DNA of 41,782 bases from a virus. This document shows positions 12,605 to 20,852 of the stretch, in pieces. Below the pieces are notes generated by a model that was not told the origin of the DNA, did not search any database, and was given only the letters and a program-made list of their open reading frames with translations. The number at the start of each line of letters is the position of its first letter. Position 1 is the stretch's first letter. The stretch is from IMG/VR virus record IMGVR_UViG_3300045242_000151, positions 1 to 41,782 of that record; one strand, written 5' to 3'. The position numbers and the translations under genes are program-made.

Positions 12605-13627
12605 CTAGTACCTCCTTGCGCCGACCGCGCCGCGGCCGGCAAGTTGGCTGATCTCCACGGACGCCCCGGTGTGTGGGTCCTCCACAACGCGACCCCCACC
12701 TATGAAGATCGCGACGTGCTCGGGGCCGCGCGGCCCCATGTGGAAGAAGACGGCGTCGCCTGGCTGTAGGGCGGTGAGCGGGACAGGGGTGCCCTGTTTG
12801 TATTGCTCGTAGGTGGTGCGGCCGATGTTGATGCCGTTGGCGCGGGCGGATGCTTGCAGGAGGCCGGAGCAGTCGGTTCGGCCGCCGAGTTTCGCGGCGC
12901 CGCCCCACTGGTAGGGGATACCGATCTGGGTGAGCGCGGTTTTCGCGATGCCGCCGCCGGACGCGGACCCGGCCACGGCCACGGCAGGTGTGGCGGGGCT
13001 GGGGTTGGCGGCGAGCCCGGCCGCGAGCGGTGAAGACGAAGGGTTCACTGGAGGGTTAGCCTGGGCTTGGCGTGCCTGCCCGAGCTGCTGGTAGAAGCCG
13101 GTCAGGTCGCCGCCTCGTGTCTGCTGTAGTGCCTGGAGGAGCCTGAGCCTCGGGTCGGGGCCGGCCGCGGCCGAGGCGAAGGCCGGGGCTGTTGCGGGGG
13201 CGGCGGGGGCGGACGGCGAAGGAACCACCCCCGCGCCACCCGTGCTCGGCGAGGCCGAGGAGGCCGTGCCGCCTGCGCCGAGGATCGAGCGGACATAGTT
13301 GTACGTCTGGCCGCCCGCGAAGTTCGGATCCTTGTAAGCGTTCGGGTTGCCGCTGTTGTACGCCGACAGTGCTCCGGCGATCCCGTACTTCTTGATCAGC
13401 CCCGCGTCCATCCTGGCCGCACCATCGAGGGATGAGACGGGGTCGGCGGTATTGACGCCGTACTGCCTAGCGGTTGCAGGCATGAACTGCGCGATCCCCT
13501 GCGCCCCCGCACCCGACCGGGCGGACGGGTTGAACCCAGATTCCTGCTGGATCTGCTTGAGGAAGACGTCGACCGGGACGCCGTACTTCTGTGCCTTCTG
13601 AGCGGCGATCGCGCGATAGTCGGGCAT
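12605..13627 (-). CDS. Transglycosylase plus NlpC/P60 peptidase, virion-associated
   Basis: 340 residues. The N-terminal ~125 residues are a lytic transglycosylase: E29 in QQESGFNP, GIAQFMP (44-50), ALSAYNSGNP. An alanine/proline-rich linker spans ~130-225. The C-terminal domain is NlpC/P60: DCSG with C253, EHVAIF with H304, and a third polar residue near H319. Both halves cut peptidoglycan, one the sugar chain and one the peptide. Its place among ejection proteins suggests it opens the wall during DNA entry. ATG 13627 is 8 nt from GGGAG; an ATG at 13633 is too close to it. Confidence 0.9.
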   Translation of the reverse strand: MPDYRAIAAQKAQKYGVPVDVFLKQIQQESGFNPSARSGAGAQGIAQFMPATARQYGVNTADPVSSLDGAARMDAGLIKKYGIAGALSAYNSGNPNAYKDPNFAGGQTYNYVRSILGAGGTASSASPSTGGAGVVPSPSAPAAPATAPAFASAAAGPDPRLRLLQALQQTRGGDLTGFYQQLGQARQAQANPPVNPSSSPLAAGLAANPSPATPAVAVAGSASGGGIAKTALTQIGIPYQWGGAAKLGGRTDCSGLLQASARANGINIGRTTYEQYKQGTPVPLTALQPGDAVFFHMGPRGPEHVAIFIGGGRVVEDPHTGASVEISQLAGRGAVGARRY

Positions 13628-13661
13628 AGACATCTCTCCCTGCTGCGCCTACGGTGAGGGC

Positions 13662-13823
13662 ATGAAGGACATAACCATCGAGGTGGCCGTCGTCCTTGTG
13701 TTGGCCGGGGCGGCGTTGGCGTTCTCAGTCGCCGGGCTGGCGAAGGACAACGACAAGCCTGTCGGGCCCGCGCAGCAGACCTACTTCAACAACTCGGGTA
13801 GCCCTTACTTTCGCACCCCGTAG
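13662..13823 (+). CDS. Plus-strand membrane protein sharing a C-terminal tail with the facing gene
   Basis: 53 residues on the strand opposite to all its neighbours. A span (ITIEVAVVLVLAGAALAFSV) is followed by AKDNDKPVGPAQQ and TYFNNSGSPYFRTP. The 1072-residue protein encoded on the other strand, whose stop codon directly abuts this one, ends with SYFGGSGSSGGSPYFASP and GGYFATP: the same SPYF-x-(T/S)P tail. It fills an otherwise empty 190-nt gap between divergent and convergent minus-strand genes. The ribosome site is weak. It may be a moron gene or an inverted duplication; the tail may bind a virion protein. Confidence 0.5.
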   Translation: MKDITIEVAVVLVLAGAALAFSVAGLAKDNDKPVGPAQQTYFNNSGSPYFRTP

Positions 13824-16800
13824 TCACGGCGTGGCGAAGTAGCCGCCACCGCCGCCCGACTTCGGCGACGCGAAGTACGGACTGCCGCCCGACGAACCCG
13901 ACCCACCGAAGTACGACTGCGGCTTCTTCGACGCTTTCGACGGCTTCTGCTTGTAGGTCTGCACCCCAAGACCCAATGCGCTCAGCCCGTAGGCACCGGC
14001 GGCCCACTCGATCCCCTTGAGGCCGCCCTGCCTGTTCTTGAAAGCGTCGTGTGCGTCCTGGAAACCGAGCGGCGTCAGGTAGTTCGAAGCCATGCTCTCC
14101 CACGTCACTTTTGCCCCGGTTGCGTCTGTCCCGCGAGCGGCGTTGACGACCGCGCCCGGCACCGGGGAGAGTTTGTTGCCGAGGAAGTTCATGCCCACAG
14201 TCAGCCGGGTTGGTTTGCCGTAGCCGGAGCCGAGCTTCGTGTACTGCCCTGTGTTCGCCGAGTAGGTGCGGTCGCCGCCAAGGGCTGCCGGGGCGAGCTC
14301 TGTGGCAAGCCGGACGTATTGCAGGAACCCTCCAGCGATGTCGATGCGGGTGTCGCCGATCTTCATTTTGCCCCAGTCGGAGCTTTGCGGATGCTGCCAG
14401 TCGACCTCTACGCCCGGGATGCGGGAAAACAAATACAGCGCCCCGATGACGGATCCTGTGAGGGCGAACAGGCCCCGTATCGCCTCCCTGCGTGCTGACC
14501 CTTTCAGCCGGAAGTACCAGGTCGGGTCCATGTAATGCAGCCGGGACAGCATCAGCCGGGGCGAGTACATAAACGTGTTCATGGCAGGCAGCAGATGGTC
14601 GAGCCGGCCGGGAAGGGTTCCGCGTCCGGTTGCCGCGTTTATCACGTCGGCGATCTGTTTCCGCACAGCCGGATTGTGAATGGTCGGGTCGTTGGCGGCC
14701 ATCGCGATCCTGATCCGGTTCTCGTACAGCGACATCCTCATGTAGTTGCCGGTCGCCGCGTACATCCGGGCGGATCCTTTGATCACGTTCGGCACCTTCG
14801 GGACATAGTCCAGAGCGTTCGCGGCGATGTCGGACTGGAACCCCTCCTCATGGAGCGCCATCGTCGCGTGCGTGCCGGTGTCGGTGAACTGCACCCCGTC
14901 CTGCACAGCCATGTGGTAGAGCGGGTTGTCCCTGATCAGTTGCGACTCGGCCTCGAACCCTGCCTCCGTCGCGCCCTTGACCATGTGCGGAACGGACTTT
15001 CCCCAAAAGATCGGGTGCGACACGCCGCCCACCAGGTTCTGCCGCATCAGACCGGAAATGTCGAGGGTCGTCTGCAACGCCCGAGGGATGTTCAGGACGT
15101 TGATGATCTTGTCGCCGAGGTTCTGCTTCGCCTGCTTCACCAGACCGGCTGCGGTCTCCTTCCCGAACACCATCTCGATCTTTCGCAGCTCCGCCGGGCG
15201 CGGCACCCTGCCCTCCGTCACAGCCCTGTTCAACGCCTGCATCACCGTCCGCTTATCGTGGAACCCCAACGCCGGATGGTTCTGCGCGACGGTCATCAGC
15301 TGCTTGACCGTCTCCGGGTTCAGCTCCTTCAAGCCCATGTAGTCGATCGTCGCGTACTTGCCGCGCAACGCCGCCCCGGACGCCGCCAACGCCGCGTGCG
15401 GGTCGCTGATCGAGGCGAGCGCCTCCGCCGCAGCCTTCCCCCGAGCGGCCTCCTCCACCTTGCGGGCGGCCTTTTCTTTCCCGTACTGCGTCCGGGACCC
15501 CTTCAGCCCCTCCCGCAACTGCGCGACGGAGTCGAGCGATTGGAGGTGATGGGCGGCCACGTCGCGGGCGACGATTTTCCCGCCGCGGCCGGTGCCTTTC
15601 ACGTCCGCGAGGTCGATGCCGTGCTTCTCCGCGAGTTTGGCGGCGGCGCCTGTGCGCTCTGCGGTGTCAACCACCTTGGCCGCCGACGGGGTGACGGCTG
15701 CGACGTTCGGGGCGTCCTGGATGGTCTTGAGTGCGGCGCGGGAGCGTGTGAGTTCGGCGCCGATGGCGTCGGCTCGTGCGGTCGCCCCGTTGGGGAGGCT
15801 CGTTTCCTTCCGGATCTGCGCCAGCGCGATCCGTTGTGTCTCAGGCGGCGGGATTTGCTTGCCGTAGTTGATGTGGGCGATCTCGCCGTCTTGGATCACG
15901 GCGTCCCCGGGGTACCACTGGCGTTCGTGGAAACGCGGAAGCAGTTCGTGTCCTTGGACGCCGAGTTGGTAGTGGATGTCGGTCGGGTCCTTCGGGTTCA
16001 CGAGCACCTTGACGTAGCGGTCGAAAGCATGGCCGGGCGCGCTGATTCTTCCCTCAGACGGAAGCGTGACTTTCCCGGACCCGGTCACGGCAGCCTTCGC
16101 CCGTCCGTGCAATCCCTCGAGCCGGGCGACCCGGGCCTGCGCCTTCACCTCCGCCTCCGCCGGGACAGCCGCCTTCTCGACAACCCGGGCCGCCACCTTC
16201 GCTGCCCTGGCAGCGTCGACCGCTTCAACACCGACCTTCGCGTCCTTCAACGCCTTCACGCCGCGCAGAGCACCGAACAGGCCCGCCGCCTTCCCGACCG
16301 GCACGAAGTTCGACGCGATGTTCGCGACATCCGAGGCGGCGCCCTTCAGCTTGAACGGGGCCTCGCCGGTCGCCTGCCGCGACAGATCCGTCAACGGGTG
16401 AGTGGTGGCGTTCAGCAACGCCATCGCGACCGTCGGCCTCGTCCCCAACTGCGCCTGCCACTGCTCCGCCGTCATCACCCGTCCGCCCACACCGACCAGC
16501 CCTTGCTGCCCCGCCTTCCCAGGCTTCCCGAGCGTGTACACAGGAACATGCGGGCCGATCGGCTGCGTGCCGACCCCTGCGGAGCCACGAGGGGCGTCCA
16601 TCCCGCCGAGCCCCGTCGGCGGGTTGTTCTCGTAGTGGTCGGGCTTCTGGCCTTTGTAGAACGGCTTGTACGACGTGCGCACCTTCGGCGGCGTGTGCGC
16701 CGCCTCAGCGCGGGCCGTGTTTACCGGGACCACCTTGGGGGCTGGAGGGAAGCGCCGGTCGCTGGCAGGGTTCAGCGACGGCGGCAACGGCACCGACGCG

Positions 16801-17042
16801 GGCTTCGGTGCCGGGGCGGCCCGGGTGTGGGCGCGCACCTTGATCCTCGGCGCTGGCGGCCCGGCGGCTTTCGGGTTGACAGACGGGTTCACAGACTGTG
16901 TCGGCTTGGGTGCCGGTGTTCTCTTCGGCGCGGGCGGCCCTGCCGCTTTCGGGTTCGTCCGAGGGTTCACATCCGGCTTGGGCGCGCGTGCCTTCAGCGC
17001 AGTGGCGAGGCCGGTGCCGCCGGGGCCACGAACAACGGGCAT
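13824..17042 (-). CDS. Large virion/ejection (polyvalent-type) protein with E3-binding-like domain
   Basis: 1072 residues. Residues 1-105 are proline-rich with repeats ending AAGPPAP; ~200-320 alanine-rich helices; 461-497 an E3-binding (peripheral subunit-binding) domain with AAAKLAEKHGIDLADVKG then GTGRGGKIVARDV; ~500-850 helical, including NPLYHMAVQDGVQF and SARMYAATGNYMRM that recall LPD38-type polyvalent protein domains; a span at ~854-873; and a glycine-rich tail of YF motifs. Polyvalent-type giants in podoviruses are injected with DNA and can act in the new host. The start ATG 17042 overlaps the upstream stop (TGATG). Role inferred from size, composition and neighbours. Confidence 0.75.
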   Translation of the reverse strand: MPVVRGPGGTGLATALKARAPKPDVNPRTNPKAAGPPAPKRTPAPKPTQSVNPSVNPKAAGPPAPRIKVRAHTRAAPAPKPASVPLPPSLNPASDRRFPPAPKVVPVNTARAEAAHTPPKVRTSYKPFYKGQKPDHYENNPPTGLGGMDAPRGSAGVGTQPIGPHVPVYTLGKPGKAGQQGLVGVGGRVMTAEQWQAQLGTRPTVAMALLNATTHPLTDLSRQATGEAPFKLKGAASDVANIASNFVPVGKAAGLFGALRGVKALKDAKVGVEAVDAARAAKVAARVVEKAAVPAEAEVKAQARVARLEGLHGRAKAAVTGSGKVTLPSEGRISAPGHAFDRYVKVLVNPKDPTDIHYQLGVQGHELLPRFHERQWYPGDAVIQDGEIAHINYGKQIPPPETQRIALAQIRKETSLPNGATARADAIGAELTRSRAALKTIQDAPNVAAVTPSAAKVVDTAERTGAAAKLAEKHGIDLADVKGTGRGGKIVARDVAAHHLQSLDSVAQLREGLKGSRTQYGKEKAARKVEEAARGKAAAEALASISDPHAALAASGAALRGKYATIDYMGLKELNPETVKQLMTVAQNHPALGFHDKRTVMQALNRAVTEGRVPRPAELRKIEMVFGKETAAGLVKQAKQNLGDKIINVLNIPRALQTTLDISGLMRQNLVGGVSHPIFWGKSVPHMVKGATEAGFEAESQLIRDNPLYHMAVQDGVQFTDTGTHATMALHEEGFQSDIAANALDYVPKVPNVIKGSARMYAATGNYMRMSLYENRIRIAMAANDPTIHNPAVRKQIADVINAATGRGTLPGRLDHLLPAMNTFMYSPRLMLSRLHYMDPTWYFRLKGSARREAIRGLFALTGSVIGALYLFSRIPGVEVDWQHPQSSDWGKMKIGDTRIDIAGGFLQYVRLATELAPAALGGDRTYSANTGQYTKLGSGYGKPTRLTVGMNFLGNKLSPVPGAVVNAARGTDATGAKVTWESMASNYLTPLGFQDAHDAFKNRQGGLKGIEWAAGAYGLSALGLGVQTYKQKPSKASKKPQSYFGGSGSSGGSPYFASPKSGGGGGYFATP

Positions 17043-17089
17043 CAGGGAGCGGGCGGCCCCGCCGCGGCCGGGTTCGTCGCAGGGTTCAC
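16848..17089 (-). repeat. Three 45-bp coding repeats across a gene junction
   Basis: Copies at 17045-17089 (end of the upstream gene), 16926-16970 and 16848-16892 (start of the 1072-residue gene) encode VNPATNPAAAGPPAP, VNPRTNPKAAGPPAP and VNPSVNPKAAGPPAP. The same peptide thus closes one protein and opens the next across the TGATG junction. Confidence 0.85.
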
Positions 17090-18679
17090 GCTGCCGGCGG
17101 GCCTGCCGCGCTTACCCGGCATGTAGAAACGGTTCGCCATCCTGGTAGCAGCCGCCCGGGAATAGCCCGCCGACACCGCATGGCTGATCGCCGTCTGGTA
17201 GTCCACGGGCGGCAGCGCAGCCGTAACCACTTTGCCGGTCGCGTCCTTCTGTTCGGGGACGCCGTTGAACGCCGCCGCGACCCCTGACCGGAGATGCAGC
17301 ACCTGTGACTTCGTCAGGTTCGGGTAGTCCGGGTTCGCCGGCGTCTTCGGCGTTTTCGGTGTTTTCGGCGTGGCGACCTTGACGGCCGTGTTGTTCGGCC
17401 CGGCCTTGAACCCCGGCAGGATCTGCGGCTTCCCGTCCGGACCCGGAATCCAGTGGCCGCTCGTGTCCATCAGCATCCCCGTCGCCCTGGACAGCCCGGA
17501 CGACGGCATCGCGCCCTTCGTGGCGGTAGCCGTCGCGTCGGTGATCGCCTTGTTCTGCGCCGCGAGCACCCTCGCGTCCGCGATCAACTTCGCCGCCGCA
17601 ACCCTCGAGTCCGCGATCGTCTTCGCAGACCCCCCCCTCGCGTCCGCGATCAACTTCGCGGCCGCGACCTTCGCCGCCGCGACCGCATCAGCACTCGCCG
17701 CCTTCCCCGCACCCAGCGTGAGCGCGTCCGCGCGCGCCTGCTTATTCGCCGCCAACGTGTCCGCCCGGCTGCGGGCGTTCCCCGCCAGCGTGATGTTCCG
17801 GCCCTCCAGGTACTGCCGGAGCTGCTGGCCGGCCTGCGCCCGGTTCGACTGCCGCGTCGCCGACTGGTCGCGCAAGCCACTGACGATCCCGGGAAGCTGC
17901 CCCGTCGCCGCCGCCACCTGATCAGCCAACGTCTTATTCCCGGCAAGGGTGACATCCCGGATGTCCGCGAGTCCCTGTGAGCGGGCAATGCCCGGCTGCT
18001 TCCCCGCCTCCGACGACGCCGCCGCGGAACCGGCCAGTAGCTGCGCCAACGCCGCGGAGCCTGTGCCCAACGTGGCGTTCGCTGCGCCGGTCCCGGCCGC
18101 CGACACCTGACCGGACGTTGCTGCCTCGAGCCCCGCCGGGCCTTGCAGCCCGGCGAGCTTCCCCGCAAGCTGCGACGCAAGCTCTGTCCCGGTACCCCGG
18201 ATCGCCCCCGATTCGGCGGCGTCCGCGGCGGCCTGCCCCTGGATCGCGGGCGCATAGTTCTTCGACGGGTCGTACGCCGCGAGCGAGTTGGCGAGCGAGT
18301 TGGCGTACCCGGAGATCGCACCCGACGCGGCCCTGCCCTGCGCCTGCGCACTCTTGGTGATGCCCGCAACTACGGGGTCGATCATGCCCTGGGCGCGCGC
18401 CCGGATCTGCGCGTCCGTCAACGGCGCAGGAAGCGCGTTGGTGTACCCCGCGATCCGGTTCGCGACCTCAGCCGGCGTCAACGGCGTCAACGGCCCGGTC
18501 GCGGGCTTCGCTCCGGGCCGCACTGGCGGCGTCGGGGGCGGCGCGGTGGCCGCGTAGTACCTCTGTCCGGCGCTACGGGAAGGGTCGTACTTCAGCGTCT
18601 GCCCACGGCCCAGCTTGACGGCGCCCTGAAGCGCCGCCTGGCGCGGTGCGATCGGCGGAGGGAAGCGGCCGGCCGGCAT
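17042..18679 (-). CDS. Alanine-rich virion/ejection protein
   Basis: 545 residues, mostly long alanine-rich helices (residues 75-370), typical of podovirus ejection proteins that are stored in the head and unfold to form a channel. Visible repeats: AAAKLIADAR twice around residue 345-375, encoded by near-identical DNA. A linker KTPKTPKTPA precedes a small helical C-terminal part (DYQTAISHAVSAGYSRAAA) and the closing repeat. No enzymatic motif. The ATG overlaps the upstream TGA (TGATG), as does its end with the next gene, so the ejection genes are tightly coupled. No signal peptide. Confidence 0.7.
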   Translation of the reverse strand: MPAGRFPPPIAPRQAALQGAVKLGRGQTLKYDPSRSAGQRYYAATAPPPTPPVRPGAKPATGPLTPLTPAEVANRIAGYTNALPAPLTDAQIRARAQGMIDPVVAGITKSAQAQGRAASGAISGYANSLANSLAAYDPSKNYAPAIQGQAAADAAESGAIRGTGTELASQLAGKLAGLQGPAGLEAATSGQVSAAGTGAANATLGTGSAALAQLLAGSAAASSEAGKQPGIARSQGLADIRDVTLAGNKTLADQVAAATGQLPGIVSGLRDQSATRQSNRAQAGQQLRQYLEGRNITLAGNARSRADTLAANKQARADALTLGAGKAASADAVAAAKVAAAKLIADARGGSAKTIADSRVAAAKLIADARVLAAQNKAITDATATATKGAMPSSGLSRATGMLMDTSGHWIPGPDGKPQILPGFKAGPNNTAVKVATPKTPKTPKTPANPDYPNLTKSQVLHLRSGVAAAFNGVPEQKDATGKVVTAALPPVDYQTAISHAVSAGYSRAAATRMANRFYMPGKRGRPAGSVNPATNPAAAGPPAP

Positions 18680-18963
18680 CAGCGGGTCCGGTTCTTCAGG
18701 TCCGCGCTGCGGAACCCGGTGTCAGGCTTCGGCTTCGGCTTCGGCGCAGGCAGATCCTCGTGGGTGATCTTCTGGGGTAGCGGGTGGCTGCGAGGGTCGT
18801 AGTTGGTGACGTAGTCCTCCGCTTTCCTTTCCGCTTTGCTTGCGGCGTGGCCGACGGCTTTCGCAGCGCCGACGATCGGCTTGACAGGGTTCCACCCGGG
18901 CCGGGCTTTGCTTGACGCGAGGGCTTTGACGAGCGCACCCTTCGAGGCCGGTTTTGTTGTCAT
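18679..18963 (-). CDS. Small basic virion-region protein
   Basis: 94 residues, strongly basic: KPASKGALVKALASSKARPG, an amphipathic helix AKAVGHAASKAERKAEDYV, then KPKPKPDTGF. The middle sentence-like block YDPRSHPLPQKITHEDLPAP is unusual. Basic small proteins in the head/ejection region may bind DNA. ATG overlaps the upstream stop by 4 nt (ATGA) and its end overlaps the next ATG (TGATG). Family not recognised. Confidence 0.65.
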   Translation of the reverse strand: MTTKPASKGALVKALASSKARPGWNPVKPIVGAAKAVGHAASKAERKAEDYVTNYDPRSHPLPQKITHEDLPAPKPKPKPDTGFRSADLKNRTR

Positions 18964-19427
18964 CGTGAGATCACCTGTCCTGTCCTCGTGTCGATCAGCT
19001 TGTTCCCCTGCCAGACGAACGGCGTGTGTGGTTTCGCGTACTTCGACTCCCCTGAGAACGTTGTGTCATAGGGGGTTTTGAACGTGTCGGGGAAGTGCTG
19101 GCCGGACCGGTGGGTTGCGAGTGGGTTCGCGGCGTAGTAGCCGCGCATGTCGTAGTCGACGGTTTTCGCGTTCGGGTTGAACGACACCCGGTTTACTGCG
19201 AGCCACTGGCGGAACGCGGCTTCTTCCGGCGGCGGCAGCACGGTTTGGTAGCTGCCGGGTTTCGCGAACGCGGCGTTGTGTTTGTAGGCGGCCTGGTAGT
19301 TCTGCGGCCCTTCGGCCGTGAAGAGCGGTGTTTGGACGGAGAGCAGCCGGGCGAGCGGGGAGGGGCCGAACACGGCCGGGCGGGCGGGGGCGTTCAGCGC
19401 GCGTGCGAGCGGCTGCCGGGGTGTCAC
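18960..19427 (-). CDS. Conserved phage virion-region protein (PDTFK/ESKY motif)
   Basis: 155 residues. The second half carries a pattern I know from many podo- and siphoviruses: a long polar helix FRQWLAVNRV, then DYDMRGYYAAN, HFPDTFKTPYDTTFSGESKY and a closing strand W-G-N-K-L. The reaction is unknown; the motif is found near ejection and tail genes and the protein is likely virion-associated. The first 45 residues are basic and proline-rich. Its stop overlaps the next start by 4 nt. Confidence 0.7.
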   Translation of the reverse strand: MTPRQPLARALNAPARPAVFGPSPLARLLSVQTPLFTAEGPQNYQAAYKHNAAFAKPGSYQTVLPPPEEAAFRQWLAVNRVSFNPNAKTVDYDMRGYYAANPLATHRSGQHFPDTFKTPYDTTFSGESKYAKPHTPFVWQGNKLIDTRTGQVISR

Positions 19428-19667
19428 TCAGATCGTCTTCCTAGCGCCGTAGATCATGTCCCGGGTTAGGCGGTCGGCGTTGAAACCGAACGGCAGCGGC
19501 GGGGGCTGTTTCATGATTCGGCCGTTCTGCGGGTTGTGGTCGGCGAACCAGGGGAACGGGTGCGGTGCGCCGGGGACGTAGACGGGTTCGACGCCTCGGT
19601 TTTGTTTGTTTGCTGATTGCGCGAGGAGTGCGAGCAGAAGCGGCGCGATCGGCGGCTGTTTCGCCAT
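19428..19667 (-). CDS. Small virion-region protein with PVYVPGA-HPFP motif (paralogue 2)
   Basis: 79 residues, exactly the length of its paralogue at 12365-12604. Shared: AKQPPIAPLLLALLAQSA at the start and PVYVPGAPHPFP from about residue 29. The second halves differ: here QPPPLPFGFNADRLTRDMIY. GGGAGG lies before ATG 19667. The gene directly follows the repeat-bearing protein 19682-20653. Duplication of a small gene 7 kb apart within one operon suggests two cargo proteins sharing a localisation or assembly signal. Confidence 0.75.
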   Translation of the reverse strand: MAKQPPIAPLLLALLAQSANKQNRGVEPVYVPGAPHPFPWFADHNPQNGRIMKQPPPLPFGFNADRLTRDMIYGARKTI

Positions 19668-19681
19668 CAGCTTCCTCCCTT

Positions 19682-20653
19682 CTAGTAGCCGAGCCTGGCG
19701 GTTGTGGCGTTGTGGAGCGCGACCTTCGGCACCTTCACAACTGGCGCTTTCAGTTTCACCGGGATGTACGGGGCTCCGGTGGTGCCGCCGAACGGGACGG
19801 CCGGCTGTTTGAGCGCGTTCGCGAGGGGGTTGGTCGCGCCGCCGACGCCGATACCTGCCCGGTCTGATGCGCCTTGCGAGAGCGGCGTCACGGCGGGCGG
19901 CGGTGCACCCGCTTGGGGTGGTGCGGGTGCGCCGGGGTCGATGCCGTAGGTGGCGGCGCGCTGCCCTGCCCGGTCGGTTGCTTGGCCGAGTCCGGCGAGG
20001 TCGGATTGGTCGGCGCCCGTGAGGGCGGCGGCGAGGCCGGACTGGATGCCTCCGTAGGCGCCCAACGCGGTGTTGCGGGCGTCGTAGACGCCGTGCTGGT
20101 ACTGGCCCGCATCCTCCGTCAGCGTCTTCGCGCGGGCGCCGGAGTAGAAGAGGTTCGACTGGTTCAGCGTTTCGTCGTGCGCAAGCCCCGTGTCCTTGTA
20201 GCCTTTGAGCAACGTGGCGAGGGTGGAGTAGGGGTTGCCCGCGGCTTCGGCTTGGGCGGCGGGGTCGTCGCTGATGCCTGTTGCGTCGCCGAACTGGATC
20301 GCCAAAGTTTTAGCGTCGGCGAGTGCTTTCGCGCGGGCGTTGGTGCGGGCGGTTTCGTTGCCTGCCCGGATCTTCGCGAGGATCGGGTCGCCGTCGACGC
20401 TGTACGGGTCGGTCGCGGCCGCGGCGGGGGTGTAGGCGGTTTGCGGGGTGGCGGTGCCGTAGGTTCCGCCGACGCCCTCATACCCGCCTTTGGACGCTTG
20501 CGGGTTCGCCGCCAGACTGGCGGCGATCTGTGACTGGGTGACGCCGGCCGGGAGCGGCGCCGCGGCCCCGCCCGTGCCGATCCCGGCCCGCGCGCTGGCG
20601 CCGGCCGACAGCGGCCTGGGTTTCGGCTGCACCGGGGTTTTCAAGACGGCCAT
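19682..20653 (-). CDS. Virion/ejection-region protein with internal repeat
   Basis: 323 residues. Two copies of the pattern PLS-x-GAS-x-RAGIG-x-GGA-xx-PL lie at residues 14-34 and 257-277, like bookends around an alanine/glycine-rich helical core (RTNARAKALADAKTLAIQFG, SGARAKTLTEDAGQYQHGV). The C-terminus is basic with strands (PYIPVKLKAPVVKVPKV). The composition matches ejection or internal head proteins. ATG 20653 directly follows the stop of the coiled-coil gene. No catalytic motif. Confidence 0.65.
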   Translation of the reverse strand: MAVLKTPVQPKPRPLSAGASARAGIGTGGAAAPLPAGVTQSQIAASLAANPQASKGGYEGVGGTYGTATPQTAYTPAAAATDPYSVDGDPILAKIRAGNETARTNARAKALADAKTLAIQFGDATGISDDPAAQAEAAGNPYSTLATLLKGYKDTGLAHDETLNQSNLFYSGARAKTLTEDAGQYQHGVYDARNTALGAYGGIQSGLAAALTGADQSDLAGLGQATDRAGQRAATYGIDPGAPAPPQAGAPPPAVTPLSQGASDRAGIGVGGATNPLANALKQPAVPFGGTTGAPYIPVKLKAPVVKVPKVALHNATTARLGY

Positions 20654-20839
20654 CTAGAGTTGCGTCCCCTTCCACGCCTGGTAGGCGGCCCTCAGATCCG
20701 TCACCTGTTGGCGGACGGCCTGGCGTTCCGCTTGCAGCGCTTGCAGCTCGAGCTGTTTGGCGGCGACTTTGTCGTCGAGCTGGCCGAGCGAGGCTTGCAA
20801 CCTGACGTACTGGTCTTGCAGGACGTCGGGGGCCGGCAT
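20654..20839 (-). CDS. Small coiled-coil protein
   Basis: 61 residues, nearly all one coiled coil: LQASLGQLDDKVAAKQLELQ, then ALQAERQAVRQQVTDLRAAY with regular hydrophobic heptads. Start ATG 20839; the stop directly abuts the next ATG. Likely an oligomeric structural or scaffold partner of the ejection proteins. Confidence 0.7.
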   Translation of the reverse strand: MPAPDVLQDQYVRLQASLGQLDDKVAAKQLELQALQAERQAVRQQVTDLRAAYQAWKGTQL

Positions 20840-20852
20840 CAGCGGCTCACTG

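Noticed and set aside
14535-17126. Plus-strand frame of 863 codons opposite the ejection protein
   Set aside because: Arginine/histidine-rich with no domain pattern; typical antisense openness in GC-rich DNA. The minus strand has clear domains and gene overlaps.
16225-18369. Possible CRISPR-like repeats in alanine-rich genes
   Set aside because: Repeats keep the reading frame, vary in spacing and encode alanine-rich or AAGPPAP peptides; there are no unique spacers.
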